From a virus: a stretch of DNA of 39,934 nucleotides. The stretch covers positions 1-39,934 of the IMG/VR virus record IMGVR_UViG_3300020034_000042, one strand, 5' to 3'. The first letter of the stretch is position 1; the number at the start of each line of letters is the position of its first letter. A model generated the notes under the pieces. It made no database searches, was not told the DNA's origin, and saw nothing but the letters and a program-made list of their open reading frames with translations. Of the stretch, positions 26,963 to 34,454 are shown one piece after another. A program made the translations under genes and the position numbers.

Positions 26963-28076
26963 GACTGTTCCTCCTTCTCGTGCTCGATGGTGAGGGCCGC
27001 GCACAGGCGCTGTGCCCGTGCCGTGCCCGTGCTCAGCTCAGTCTTGATAGCGCGCACGCCGGGCACGCCCTGTGTCTGTCCTGCGAGCACGCGTGCCCGC
27101 TCCATGAACGCTGTGTCCGACGGGAGGAGCACGCCCGTGCGCACGTGCTCGGTGACCGTGTCCGTGAACGTGCTCGCCGGGAACGTGTCCGGCAGCGGGG
27201 GCACGAGGTGGAGCACGGAAGGTGTGCTCGGGTGCTCCACCTCGACGTGCTCCCGCAGACGGTCACCGACGTACGAGCACAACGGGCACGGGATGGTTGG
27301 CGCCGTGCTCGTGTGGATGATGCACTCCCCGCCGTGCCCCTCGCACTCAAGATGCCCGTGCGCGCACACGTCCCAGCGGGCCGCTAGCACGGCCTCTTCA
27401 GCGTGCTCGTTCCAGTCGTCGCCCCACGCCTCGGTCTGTGCCCGGATCTCTTCCTGGGCCGTGCTCGGCTCGTGCTCGGGCACGTGGGCCCACCTTGAGC
27501 ACGTGCCGATGTGCTCGCTCATGAGCACGCCCGGCATGTCGCAGTACGGGCACGTGTCCGTGCTCACCGGTGCGTGCTCGGGCACGGGCGGTGTGCTCGT
27601 GTGCTCGGTCCACAGGGCCGGGTCCGGGTGCGGCCCCTCTACGGTCACGCCTGTGCTCGGGATGCTGTACCCGAGCACGCTGCCGTGCTCGCCCTCGGTC
27701 ACGCCCCACAGAGCACTCACGCGTGCCTCGCCGGGCGTGCTCAGCGCGTGGACACGCCAGAGCACGAGCGGTGCGATCGCGGACACGGCCGTGATCAGGA
27801 TCCAGTCGACGTGAAGCACGCCGGCCGTGACCAGGTGGCTGGCCGCGTTCACGCCGACCATGGCGAGCACGGCCGTGAGCACTTCGCGGTGAGAGCGCAG
27901 TGCGCGCACGGCGTAGGCGTCGAGCGCGCCGGGCACGGCGGCGGCAATGAACTGGTTCATGCCGATCGCCCGTGCGAGTTCGTATTCGGCCGAGGCGGTG
28001 GCCACCAGAGCGAATCCGGCGGCCACCCACTTCAGCCAGTCGTTGCCGCGTCCCCACGCCTTCATGCGGTGAGCAC
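26880..28076. repeat. Dense GAGCAC/GTGCTC motif cluster
   Basis: The hexamer GTGCTC (or its complement GAGCAC) occurs about 34 times in 1.2 kb, usually as CGTGCTCG, against one or two expected at this GC content. It appears in at least three codon contexts (GAG CAC, AGC ACG, GTG CTC), so it is not simply a protein repeat. It covers the DUF2637-like gene and the end of the gene that follows. Confidence 0.7.
26959..28065 (-). CDS. DUF2637-like membrane and zinc-finger protein
   Basis: 368 aa, ATG at 28065 overlapping the upstream TGA. Residues 1-115 have about four membrane segments (WVAAGFALVATASAEYELA, then LTAVLAMVGVNAASHLV and ILITAVSAIAPLVLW) like DUF2637/Spd proteins of Streptomyces plasmids and phages. 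The cytoplasmic part has two C2H2-like fingers, CPYCDMPGVLMSEHIGTC and CPLCSYVGDRLREHVEVEH, and a Cys/His cluster between them (CAHGHLECEGHGGECIIH). The C-terminus is helical and charged. A membrane-anchored DNA- or protein-binding function is plausible. The gene is saturated with the GAGCAC hexamer. Confidence 0.6.
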   Translation of the reverse strand: MKAWGRGNDWLKWVAAGFALVATASAEYELARAIGMNQFIAAAVPGALDAYAVRALRSHREVLTAVLAMVGVNAASHLVTAGVLHVDWILITAVSAIAPLVLWRVHALSTPGEARVSALWGVTEGEHGSVLGYSIPSTGVTVEGPHPDPALWTEHTSTPPVPEHAPVSTDTCPYCDMPGVLMSEHIGTCSRWAHVPEHEPSTAQEEIRAQTEAWGDDWNEHAEEAVLAARWDVCAHGHLECEGHGGECIIHTSTAPTIPCPLCSYVGDRLREHVEVEHPSTPSVLHLVPPLPDTFPASTFTDTVTEHVRTGVLLPSDTAFMERARVLAGQTQGVPGVRAIKTELSTGTARAQRLCAALTIEHEKEEQS

Positions 28077-28826
28077 CCCCATGCAGGCGCACCGCTCGAC
28101 CACAAGGCTGGTCCTCCTGGTCTTCACACCGCAGTGTGTGGCGCCGTGCGCCTCATGACGGCAGATCGGGCACTCCGGGTCGGGGCTCGCCTGAAGCGGG
28201 ATCCTGAGGCCAGGCGTTACCGTGACCGGCTCGGCCGACAGGTCCCGCTCGCCGGTCGCAAGCCAGTGTGCGAACTCATCGGCCGTGTCGAGCACATCGC
28301 CCGGCGACCACGTGCCCACAGGGGCTGTCCGGGACGACCAGAGTTCCGCCGCGAGGCGCAGTGCGGAGAAACGGTGGTCCTCGTTGGGGGTCGGCAGCTC
28401 CTCCACATTGCCGCACGGGCAGTGGTAGTAACGGCACCCGTTGTCAGGTCGGTGGTGGGTGACGGGGTGGGTGCAGATCAGGCACTCGGGCCCGTCCTGA
28501 GCCGGGGCCGGGGCTGACTCAGCACAGTAGATATCGCCCCGGACCCCCAGGCATTCCGACAACACGCGATGGGCCGTATGCAGGTGCCGACCGTGGTCGT
28601 GTCCGTAACCGCACCAGAACTCTGACGTCACTGTCCGTCGGCCGCGCCACCGCTGCAATCCATCGATCATGCGGTCGACCGCTGCCGGGTCGAGGTAGCA
28701 GTAGATCGGCTGCTGACCCTCATGCTTCGCAGTCAAGGTCAGGCGCTGGTCCGCTGTGGCGATGAACTCGACCGAGTCACCGTCTTCGTCCGTGTGCTTG
28801 AAGAAGTTCTCTGCGTTGTCGACCAT
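28062..28826 (-). CDS. 254-aa Cys/His-rich zinc-binding protein
   Basis: ATG at 28826, one base after the upstream stop. The N-terminal 70 residues are a beta/helix domain found in many actinophage proteins (DSVEFIATADQRLTLTAKHE, then PAAVDRMIDGLQRW). Two Cys/His clusters follow: CLICTHPVTHH to CRYYHCPCG and, at the C-terminus, CPICRHEAHGATHCG to VERCACMG. These resemble zinc ribbons. It probably binds nucleic acid or protein in the cytoplasm. No catalytic motif is visible. Confidence 0.55.
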   Translation of the reverse strand: MVDNAENFFKHTDEDGDSVEFIATADQRLTLTAKHEGQQPIYCYLDPAAVDRMIDGLQRWRGRRTVTSEFWCGYGHDHGRHLHTAHRVLSECLGVRGDIYCAESAPAPAQDGPECLICTHPVTHHRPDNGCRYYHCPCGNVEELPTPNEDHRFSALRLAAELWSSRTAPVGTWSPGDVLDTADEFAHWLATGERDLSAEPVTVTPGLRIPLQASPDPECPICRHEAHGATHCGVKTRRTSLVVERCACMGVLTA

Positions 28827-28827
28827 G

Positions 28828-29103
28828 TCAGCGGCCCTCCCGTCCGCACGTGGCGATGAGGAGCGTGGCGAATGACTCGGGGCGCTTGAGCTTGTCACGC
28901 GCCGCGTCGGCCAGTCCCTCGCGGCCGACCAGGTGGGCGGCTGCGCACTGGTCGTTCTTCTCCTTCTCGGTCTGGGGCGACCACGACTCGGCGAACACGT
29001 GCTGCTCGGCGGAGGTGGGCTTGTACGGGTCGGCCGGCTCGCCGCATGCAGTGACGCCTGCCAGGAGAGCGGCCGCGATGGCCAGTGCTCGGAAGGTCTT
29101 CAT
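28828..29103 (-). CDS. Phage-encoded lipoprotein
   Basis: 91 aa, ATG at 29103 overlapping the nuclease stop, after GAGGGGAC. The N-terminus MKTFRALAIAAALLAGVTAC is a complete lipoprotein signal with lipobox VTAC (Cys20). The mature part is small and charged, with two more Cys (QCAAAHLVG and ATCGREGR). It would be anchored on the outer face of the host membrane. Phage lipoproteins of this sort often block superinfection, but that is inference. The longer frame upstream is a shadow. Confidence 0.7.
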   Translation of the reverse strand: MKTFRALAIAAALLAGVTACGEPADPYKPTSAEQHVFAESWSPQTEKEKNDQCAAAHLVGREGLADAARDKLKRPESFATLLIATCGREGR

Positions 29104-29609
29104 GATGCTGTCCCCTCGGACTTGGTCTTGACGGGGAACCGGAAGCCCCGGCACCCGCAACTCATGTCGTTCTCTGTGCGCTGCCAGCACCCGGTGTCCC
29201 GGGCGTGGGCGCTGTTCTGGTGGCCGCAGCCGCACATGGCATTCGGCAGCGTGGGCGCTTCCCAGGGGAACCACTCCTTGGGGCCGTAGCCCAACAGCTC
29301 CCGGAAGCACACCTGGCCCTTGATGCGGTAGGACACGAGCGGGATGGCGTTGGTGAGTGCTTCCCGATCCTGGTCCGCCCGGCGCGCTACTCCGATCACG
29401 CCCCGGCGCTCGGCCGGGGAGATCAGCGGGTTGGAGACCTTTGCCTGAATCCACAGGGTGTGGATATCTCCGACCGCGACCACGTCGATCTTGCCCCGGC
29501 TGCCGGAGGAGCGGAGTACGTCGTACCCGCGCTCCTTCAGGTGGGCCATGATCTGGAGCTCGAAGTTCGCTCCCTGCCGGTTCGTGTTCTTCGCCTTGCG
29601 GACTGCCAT
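29100..29609 (-). CDS. Holliday-junction-resolvase-like PD-(D/E)XK nuclease
   Basis: 169 aa, ATG at 29609. RQGANFELQIMAHLKERGYD (Glu17), then SSGSRGKIDVVAVGD (Asp42) and WIQAKVS (Gln55-Ala-Lys57) give the E...GS.G.D...QxK pattern of Hjc-like resolvases. The C-terminal half adds a Cys/His module (MCGCGHQNSAHARDTGCW and MSCGCRGF) likely to bind zinc. It would resolve branched DNA during replication and recombination before packaging. The call on the nuclease core is good. The exact substrate is inferred from family. Confidence 0.75.
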   Translation of the reverse strand: MAVRKAKNTNRQGANFELQIMAHLKERGYDVLRSSGSRGKIDVVAVGDIHTLWIQAKVSNPLISPAERRGVIGVARRADQDREALTNAIPLVSYRIKGQVCFRELLGYGPKEWFPWEAPTLPNAMCGCGHQNSAHARDTGCWQRTENDMSCGCRGFRFPVKTKSEGTAS

Positions 29610-29731
29610 CACTTCTTCCCGGTCCGGGCCGCTGCCTTGAGCAGCACCCACGTCACGGCGGCGGTGAACGAGACGACTAGCCACCCGCCGGCCACGGCCG
29701 ACATGTACACGAACACGTTCCATGCGCTCAC
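29609..29731 (-). CDS. 40-aa membrane micro-protein
   Basis: GTG at 29731 after AAGGGGAC, stop TGA sharing bases with the nuclease ATG. MSAWNVFVYMSAVAGGWLVV continues into one hydrophobic helix and ends in a basic tail (ARTGKK). It starts the operon downstream of the second MNLT cassette. Function unknown. Confidence 0.55.
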   Translation of the reverse strand: MSAWNVFVYMSAVAGGWLVVSFTAAVTWVLLKAAARTGKK

Positions 29732-29766
29732 TGCGTCCCCTTACGTCGGTGTCTTCCACTGCCGCT

Positions 29767-29795
29767 GCCCCCGTACCGGCGTGCGGTACGGGGGC
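29767..29795 (-). terminator. Hairpin after the second MNLT gene
   Basis: Perfect 11-bp stem GCCCCCGTACC (29767-29777) and complement (29785-29795), loop GGCGTGC. It corresponds in position and flanking sequence to the hairpin at 25201-25229, with changed inner stem bases that keep the pairing. Confidence 0.8.
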
Positions 29796-29812
29796 TGTGC
29801 GTCTGGGGTTGG

Positions 29813-30073
29813 TCAGCGGACCTGCGAGGCAATCAACCAGGCCGTCGTGGCGTCCACGTTCAACGCTGCGGCCAGGTCTGTCCGGGTCCGGGACGCGGCC
29901 CTCATGCCCTGGCCCCGGCCGATGTAGTTCGCGGTCCGGCGAGCGGCGCGGATGTCCCGAGCGATCCGGTAGGGAACCTCATAGCCGGTGCCCGCCACGG
30001 TCACAGGGACCGGATTGCAGTTAGCGGCGGCCCTGGCCTGAATCTCTGCGATCTGACCCGTGGTGAGGTTCAT
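29813..30073 (-). CDS. 86-aa MNLT-family protein, copy 2
   Basis: ATG at 30073 after AGGAGTGATC, the same leader as copy 1. MNLTTGQIAEIQARAAAN, GTGYEVPYR, GRGQGMR and a C-terminus ending LIASQVR align with copy 1 along the whole length (roughly 45 percent identity by eye). Basic and helical. It is the first gene behind a class II promoter and is closed by a hairpin, as for copy 1. Function not recognised; a small DNA- or RNA-binding regulator is a reasonable guess. Confidence 0.7.
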   Translation of the reverse strand: MNLTTGQIAEIQARAAANCNPVPVTVAGTGYEVPYRIARDIRAARRTANYIGRGQGMRAASRTRTDLAAALNVDATTAWLIASQVR

Positions 30074-30102
30074 GATCACTCCTGTGTGTTGTGTCCGGCT
30101 GA

Positions 30103-30139
30103 TGTCTCTAGTAGACACCATGTGGTGCGATCGCGTCAA
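30103..30139 (-). promoter_or_regulatory. Class II operator promoter (copy 3)
   Basis: Minus strand TTGACG (30139-30134), 18-bp spacer, dyad TGTCTACTAGAGACA (30117-30103). About 80 bp from the promoter to the start codon are nearly identical to copy 1. It begins 4 bp after the stop of the polymerase gene. Confidence 0.75.
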
Positions 30140-30142
30140 CCC

Positions 30143-33100
30143 CTACTTCTCGTAGAGCTGACCCCATCGCTCACCGAACACGAACGGCTTGCCCTGACCG
30201 GCCGTGATGCTGACGGGGCGCGAGGCCCCGGCGGGCGCCCACATGCGGGTCATGGCCTTCTGCGCGATGCGGGCGATCTCCTCCCGGTCCTTCTTCGGGA
30301 CGGACAGGATGATCTCGTCGTGGACGATGACGCGCAGCATGGGCAGGATCTCCGGCGCCGTGGCGGCCAGGGTGAGCAGCCCCTCAGCGATCAGGTCCCG
30401 GGTCGTCGGCTGACCGATCATCGCCGAGGACTGGGTGTACGCCCGGCCCACGTCGCAGCGCAGCTTGCGCCCGAACCCGTTGTCCAGCAGCACGCCCGCT
30501 TCTGCCTTCTCCTGCGTCTCCCGCTGCCACCGCACCACGTCGGTGAACGTGCCCCGCATGTACTGGTCGAGGCCCTGAGCGGCCTCGATGGTGACTCCCT
30601 TGGTGTTCTCCACCATGCCGCGCATACCCCGGCGGTACATCCAGCCAAGGTCCAGCGTCTTGGCCGGGGTCCGGTCGACGCCCGTCATGCGGGAGATCTC
30701 CGTGTGGAAGTCGCGCGCCGGGTCGTTCAGGATCGCGATCAGGTTGTGATCCTGCGCGTGGGCGGCGACACACCGGATGTCGATCTGGTCGAGGTCGATC
30801 GAGACCAGGACCTCATCGTCGTCGGCGGTGAGGAAGTACCGCTCGCTGTCCGGCACGCCCTTCTTGAGGACGGTCAGGCCCGGGTCGAGGATCGACCAGC
30901 GGCCGGTCGCCTGGAACGGCAGGAACGCGGGGTGCACCCGTCCGGAGTGGACGTGGCGCAGCACGTTGGCGGCGTTGTTCCTGATGCCATTCATGCCCTG
31001 CACAGCCTCGATGACTGGCACGGCGGCGGGGACGTGCTGCTCGGCGTGGTTCAGCGCGTAGGCCATCGTCTCCTTGGACAGGGACAGCGCCCCGTCCTTC
31101 CCGCGCGGCCAACTGGAGACGGGGAAGCCGAGGGCTCCCAGCGCCTGCTCGAACGCCGCCTTGCCCTGCTTGGTGCGCTGCGGCGCGGCGGCCTCCTTGC
31201 CCGCCATGTTGGTGAGGGGGAAGCCGTGCTCGACCGCGAGCATGGTGCGCCCGGCATCGGCGCGGGCGGAAAGCTCCTCAGCGCGCTTGTGCAGGCCGCT
31301 CACGTCCACCTTGAAGCCGTTCAGCGTGGCCCGTGCGGTGACCGCGCAGACGCGCGCCTCGCGCTCCTCATAGGGGTCGTAGGGGATGGCCGCGTCCAGC
31401 TCTGCCGTGACGGCCAGATCCTCGCGCAGGTACTCGACGTAGCGGGGGTCGTTCGCCGGGATGTGGTCCCACCCGCCGTACTCCTTGGCCAGAGCCGATC
31501 CCAGTCCGGACTTGCCTGGCCGACCTAGGTAGCGCTCGGACAGGGCGTCCATCGAGTACGACTTGAAGCCGGGGCCGGAGCTGGTCTGGTAGCTGGTGGG
31601 CGGGTCGTTCTGGAAGGCCGCGATGCGGAGATCCCGCCCGCCGATGATCGTCTGCTCCACCGGGATGTTGTGGTGGCGGTCCATGGCGATCGAGTCGAAG
31701 AAGAAGTTGTTCACCCCGACCAGGGGCACGGACTTGAGTCCCCGGGTGACGGTCATCATGTCCGTCCGATCCGACGCGTCCACCACCCGCTCGCCGGCGC
31801 CGACCAGCTTCACGAACGTGCCGTAGTCGGTGGCGAACAGGTCATCGGCGTTGCCGGTCTCGATGTCGAACGGGACGAAGCCGTCAGGCTCCTCCTGGGC
31901 GATGTCCAGCCCGGCGGCGCGGCCTGTCCGCACCCGTTCCTCATGGCTGAACGGATCAGGCTCTGTCGGCGCCGGGTCGGGTTCCGGGGAGGGGTCCGCG
32001 CTGAACGGGGAGTCCCCGCCGGAGGATAGTCCCTGGCCCGAGTCCAGACGGACACCGAACCATCCGCGCTGCTGACGCCCGTTCACGGACTTGCGGCCGG
32101 TCGACACCTTGTGCCCCTTCACCATGTCGTGGGAGCCGAAGCGCGTCGCGAACGTCTTATCGTTCCACGGGCGGTGACCCCCCTGTGCAGCCCAGTCATT
32201 GAAGGCCTGGAGCATGGCCTGAGTGTTGGTGAACCCGTCCTGCTCGAACACCAGGCACTCGTCGGAGAACCCGAGGATCTGATCTGTCTCGGCTCGCCAC
32301 TCGCGCGTCTCCCGCTCGACCTCTTCCGGGTTGTCCATCATGCGGCGGCCACGGGCGTACCACGCCATGGCTCCCTCGACCATCCAGGCCAGGGCGGCGG
32401 CGCGGACGTGGGGATCGTTCTGCGCGTACTTCAGGGAGCCGTCGCCGCGCCGGTCCATGTCGCCCGTCAGGGGCTCGGTGGGCTTGCGGAAGGTGTACGG
32501 GAAGGGGAGCAGGGACAGCCGCCGCCACGTGCCGTGGTCCGTCTCAGTGACGACCGGCCGGTAGTTCGTGTTGATAAACAGGGAGTGGGTGGCCAGGAAC
32601 TCCACCGGGTCCTGCCGGATGCGGCGCGCCTTGATGTACTCGGTCCCCAGCACCGTCTTGAGGCGCTGCGTGTTCAGGTGCCGGGCCTCGGGCGTCTCCT
32701 CCAGTACGGCGTACCTGGCCCCGCGCAGGTCCATCAGCTCGGTGGGGTGCGCGTCCGGGGACGCCATCAGGACGCGGTCGGAGATGACCACGCCGTATCC
32801 GCCCATCGCCCGGCGCACCGTGTTGACGATCGTCGACTTGCCGTTCGAGCCGGACCCGTACGCGATGACCAACTGGTCGTCCGCCACGGAGTGCCCAGTC
32901 AGTGCCTGGCCGAGACGGTCCTGGTACCAGGGGAGGATGCCGGCCGGAACGGCGGTGAGCGCTTTGGTCCACATGGGGTGTGTCGCCCCGGGGCGGTACG
33001 CGGCATCCGCGATCTTGGTGATCGAATCGTCCGGACTGAAGGGGCGCAGCTCCCCGGTCGGCAGGTGCACGGTGCCATTGGTGACCGTGAGCAGGTCGGG

Positions 33101-34186
33101 GTTCCCGTCGAAGTCGCCCGCCTCGCGCTGGATCGGGTGCACGCCGCGGGCCAGGTCTACCAGGCTGCGGATGCGCGCCTTGCTCAGCACCATGCGCCAC
33201 CCAGTGATCTGGGCCGTCATGTTCCGCGACTGGTCCTTGCGCTGCTCGGTGAGGACCGCGTCATACCGGCCGCTCGCCCACTGACGCACGGCCTCGACCG
33301 GTTCGACGTCGGATACCTCGTGCCACACCTTGCCAGTCCACGCCATCCATCCGAGGCCGGCGGTCCAGCAGTATTTGCCCTCAAGGGCTTCGCTGGCCAC
33401 GTCCTCGACCAGGAACGCGTCGGTGAACGCCGCGTCCGGTGCACCCTGTCCGGGCGCCGTGTCGGTCGCGACACCCGCGAGTGCGTCGGTCGTCCCCCCG
33501 GCCGTCAGGTAGTCGTCCACGCCCTTTGTGGGCACGCCGTTGACCTCGGACGGGGTGACGATGAACTTGACTGCGCGCACCTTGCGGGTGCGCAGCCACG
33601 CTCCGAGACGCGCCATGGCGAGTTGGACGTTCCGGTTGCCCGCGGCGTCCGAGTCGAAGCACACGACGATGACGCGGTCCTTGAGGGGGATCGACTCCCA
33701 GTCCCCGAGCGTGCCCATCTTGTTGCGCCAGTTGAAGACGCCCGTCAGGCCGAGTGCAGCGCACTCCTTGGAGACCAGGGCATCGACCTTCTTCATGCCC
33801 TCGGTCACCCACAGCGCGGCGTCCGGGTTCGCGAGCTTGGACCGGGTGTACGCGGGGACATCGAGCACGAGCGGGGCGCCCGCGGGCGTCTCGTACTTGC
33901 GGTCCTTGGGGGTGCCGTCGGGGCGGATCTCCCGGTGGGGGACCGCGGGCTTCAACTGGTGCCCGGCGATCTCCCCGTGTGCGTTGTGCAGGGGGATGAG
34001 CAGCGCCGGGTAGACGTCCTCCCGGTTGCGCAGGCGCGGGCCGAACCCGAACTCTTCCAGCTCGTGAAGCTCGGCGGCGGTACCTGTGAGGGTGCGGTAG
34101 CCGCGCGCCTCGATGACCTCGGGGGAGATCCCCGACTCTTCTTGCAGCTCACGCAGGTGAGCATCGTTCAGGACAGCATCCGTCAT
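30143..34186 (-). CDS. Fused primase, SF3 helicase and family A DNA polymerase
   Basis: 1347 aa, ATG at 34186 after GGAAGG. Residues about 30-230 are a DUF3854/TOPRIM-type primase region (ALWVTEGMKKVDAL and VVCFDSDAAGNR). Next is a D5_N/P4-type helicase with Walker A YGSGSNGKST (about 440-450). A Pro/Asp-rich linker near 715-765 (SPEPDPAPTEPDP) joins it to a family A polymerase: 3'-5' exonuclease motifs PFDIETG (near 772), NNFFFD and YLREDLA; polymerase motif A VSIDLDQIDIR (near 1129); motif B RTPAKTLDLGWMYRRG (near 1170); motif C VHDEIILS (near 1286). All catalytic acids seem present. Motif A has Asp in place of the usual Glu steric gate, and motif B has Leu at the position of E. coli Phe762. 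One polypeptide could prime, unwind, copy and proofread. No frameshift or stop separates the domains. Confidence 0.85.
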   Translation of the reverse strand: MTDAVLNDAHLRELQEESGISPEVIEARGYRTLTGTAAELHELEEFGFGPRLRNREDVYPALLIPLHNAHGEIAGHQLKPAVPHREIRPDGTPKDRKYETPAGAPLVLDVPAYTRSKLANPDAALWVTEGMKKVDALVSKECAALGLTGVFNWRNKMGTLGDWESIPLKDRVIVVCFDSDAAGNRNVQLAMARLGAWLRTRKVRAVKFIVTPSEVNGVPTKGVDDYLTAGGTTDALAGVATDTAPGQGAPDAAFTDAFLVEDVASEALEGKYCWTAGLGWMAWTGKVWHEVSDVEPVEAVRQWASGRYDAVLTEQRKDQSRNMTAQITGWRMVLSKARIRSLVDLARGVHPIQREAGDFDGNPDLLTVTNGTVHLPTGELRPFSPDDSITKIADAAYRPGATHPMWTKALTAVPAGILPWYQDRLGQALTGHSVADDQLVIAYGSGSNGKSTIVNTVRRAMGGYGVVISDRVLMASPDAHPTELMDLRGARYAVLEETPEARHLNTQRLKTVLGTEYIKARRIRQDPVEFLATHSLFINTNYRPVVTETDHGTWRRLSLLPFPYTFRKPTEPLTGDMDRRGDGSLKYAQNDPHVRAAALAWMVEGAMAWYARGRRMMDNPEEVERETREWRAETDQILGFSDECLVFEQDGFTNTQAMLQAFNDWAAQGGHRPWNDKTFATRFGSHDMVKGHKVSTGRKSVNGRQQRGWFGVRLDSGQGLSSGGDSPFSADPSPEPDPAPTEPDPFSHEERVRTGRAAGLDIAQEEPDGFVPFDIETGNADDLFATDYGTFVKLVGAGERVVDASDRTDMMTVTRGLKSVPLVGVNNFFFDSIAMDRHHNIPVEQTIIGGRDLRIAAFQNDPPTSYQTSSGPGFKSYSMDALSERYLGRPGKSGLGSALAKEYGGWDHIPANDPRYVEYLREDLAVTAELDAAIPYDPYEEREARVCAVTARATLNGFKVDVSGLHKRAEELSARADAGRTMLAVEHGFPLTNMAGKEAAAPQRTKQGKAAFEQALGALGFPVSSWPRGKDGALSLSKETMAYALNHAEQHVPAAVPVIEAVQGMNGIRNNAANVLRHVHSGRVHPAFLPFQATGRWSILDPGLTVLKKGVPDSERYFLTADDDEVLVSIDLDQIDIRCVAAHAQDHNLIAILNDPARDFHTEISRMTGVDRTPAKTLDLGWMYRRGMRGMVENTKGVTIEAAQGLDQYMRGTFTDVVRWQRETQEKAEAGVLLDNGFGRKLRCDVGRAYTQSSAMIGQPTTRDLIAEGLLTLAATAPEILPMLRVIVHDEIILSVPKKDREEIARIAQKAMTRMWAPAGASRPVSITAGQGKPFVFGERWGQLYEK

Positions 34187-34357
34187 GGGTGTTAGCCTTC
34201 CAGTGCAGTGGTGAGTCCCTGCGCGAGAGCCCCGCCGAGCTGAGACCGGCGGGGCTCTCGTCATGTCCAGGAGAGTACGCCGAACCGTACCTCATCGGAA
34301 GCCGTCTTATCCGTCTAGCGCGACGCGGGCTGTTGATCATGGCCCGGAATCGGCTTC
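34187..34357. other. Noncoding region upstream of the polymerase; possible origin
   Basis: No credible gene lies between the polymerase start and element B. The stretch holds a strong hairpin (34224-34260) and, at 34304-34317, GTCTTATCCGTCTA, an extra inverted copy of the outer stem of element B. Repeats of this sort next to a polymerase gene could mark a replication origin or an RNA switch. No promoter with a good -35 and -10 was seen. Confidence 0.4.
34224..34260. terminator. 13-bp stem hairpin before the polymerase gene
   Basis: Perfect arms CGAGAGCCCCGCC (34224-34236) and GGCGGGGCTCTCG (34248-34260), loop of 11 nt. It lies 38 bp upstream of the polymerase ATG on the minus strand, between the HTH gene and the polymerase, so it may attenuate transcription into the polymerase. 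Confidence 0.75.
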
Positions 34358-34454
34358 TGACCTGCACTTAGACGGATAAGACAGGTGTTCAGTTAACGGA
34401 GGAATCACTAGGCCTCACGTAGGTAATACGGAACACCTGTCTTATCCGACTAGG
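34358..34454. ncRNA. Structured element B (97 nt)
   Basis: Arms CGGATAAGACAGGTGTTC (34373-34390) and exact complement (34431-34448), extended by TAG/CTA beyond an A-A mismatch, enclose a loop with AGTTAACGG, GAGG/CCTC and GCCTCACGT. It has the same 97-nt length and pairing register as element A at 16124. The TAG stop of the HTH gene (34450-34452) lies within it on the minus strand. A third copy of its outer stem at 34304-34317 allows an alternative fold. Confidence 0.7.

Noticed and set aside
25539-30117. The repeated TGTC-N7-GACA units as a CRISPR array
   Set aside because: Copies are kilobases apart, each at a promoter, with no spacer structure and no cas genes.
32111-34195. 694-aa plus-strand open frame opposite the polymerase
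   Set aside because: It is antisense to a gene with full catalytic motifs, has Arg/Gly/Val-rich composition typical of GC-rich shadow frames and shows no motif. The same applies to 13584-15662, 4748-6160, 20822-22459 and 30086-31528.
34189-34371. 60-aa plus-strand ORF upstream of element B
   Set aside because: It spans the strong hairpin and the extra stem copy, has no ribosome site and no protein-like pattern.
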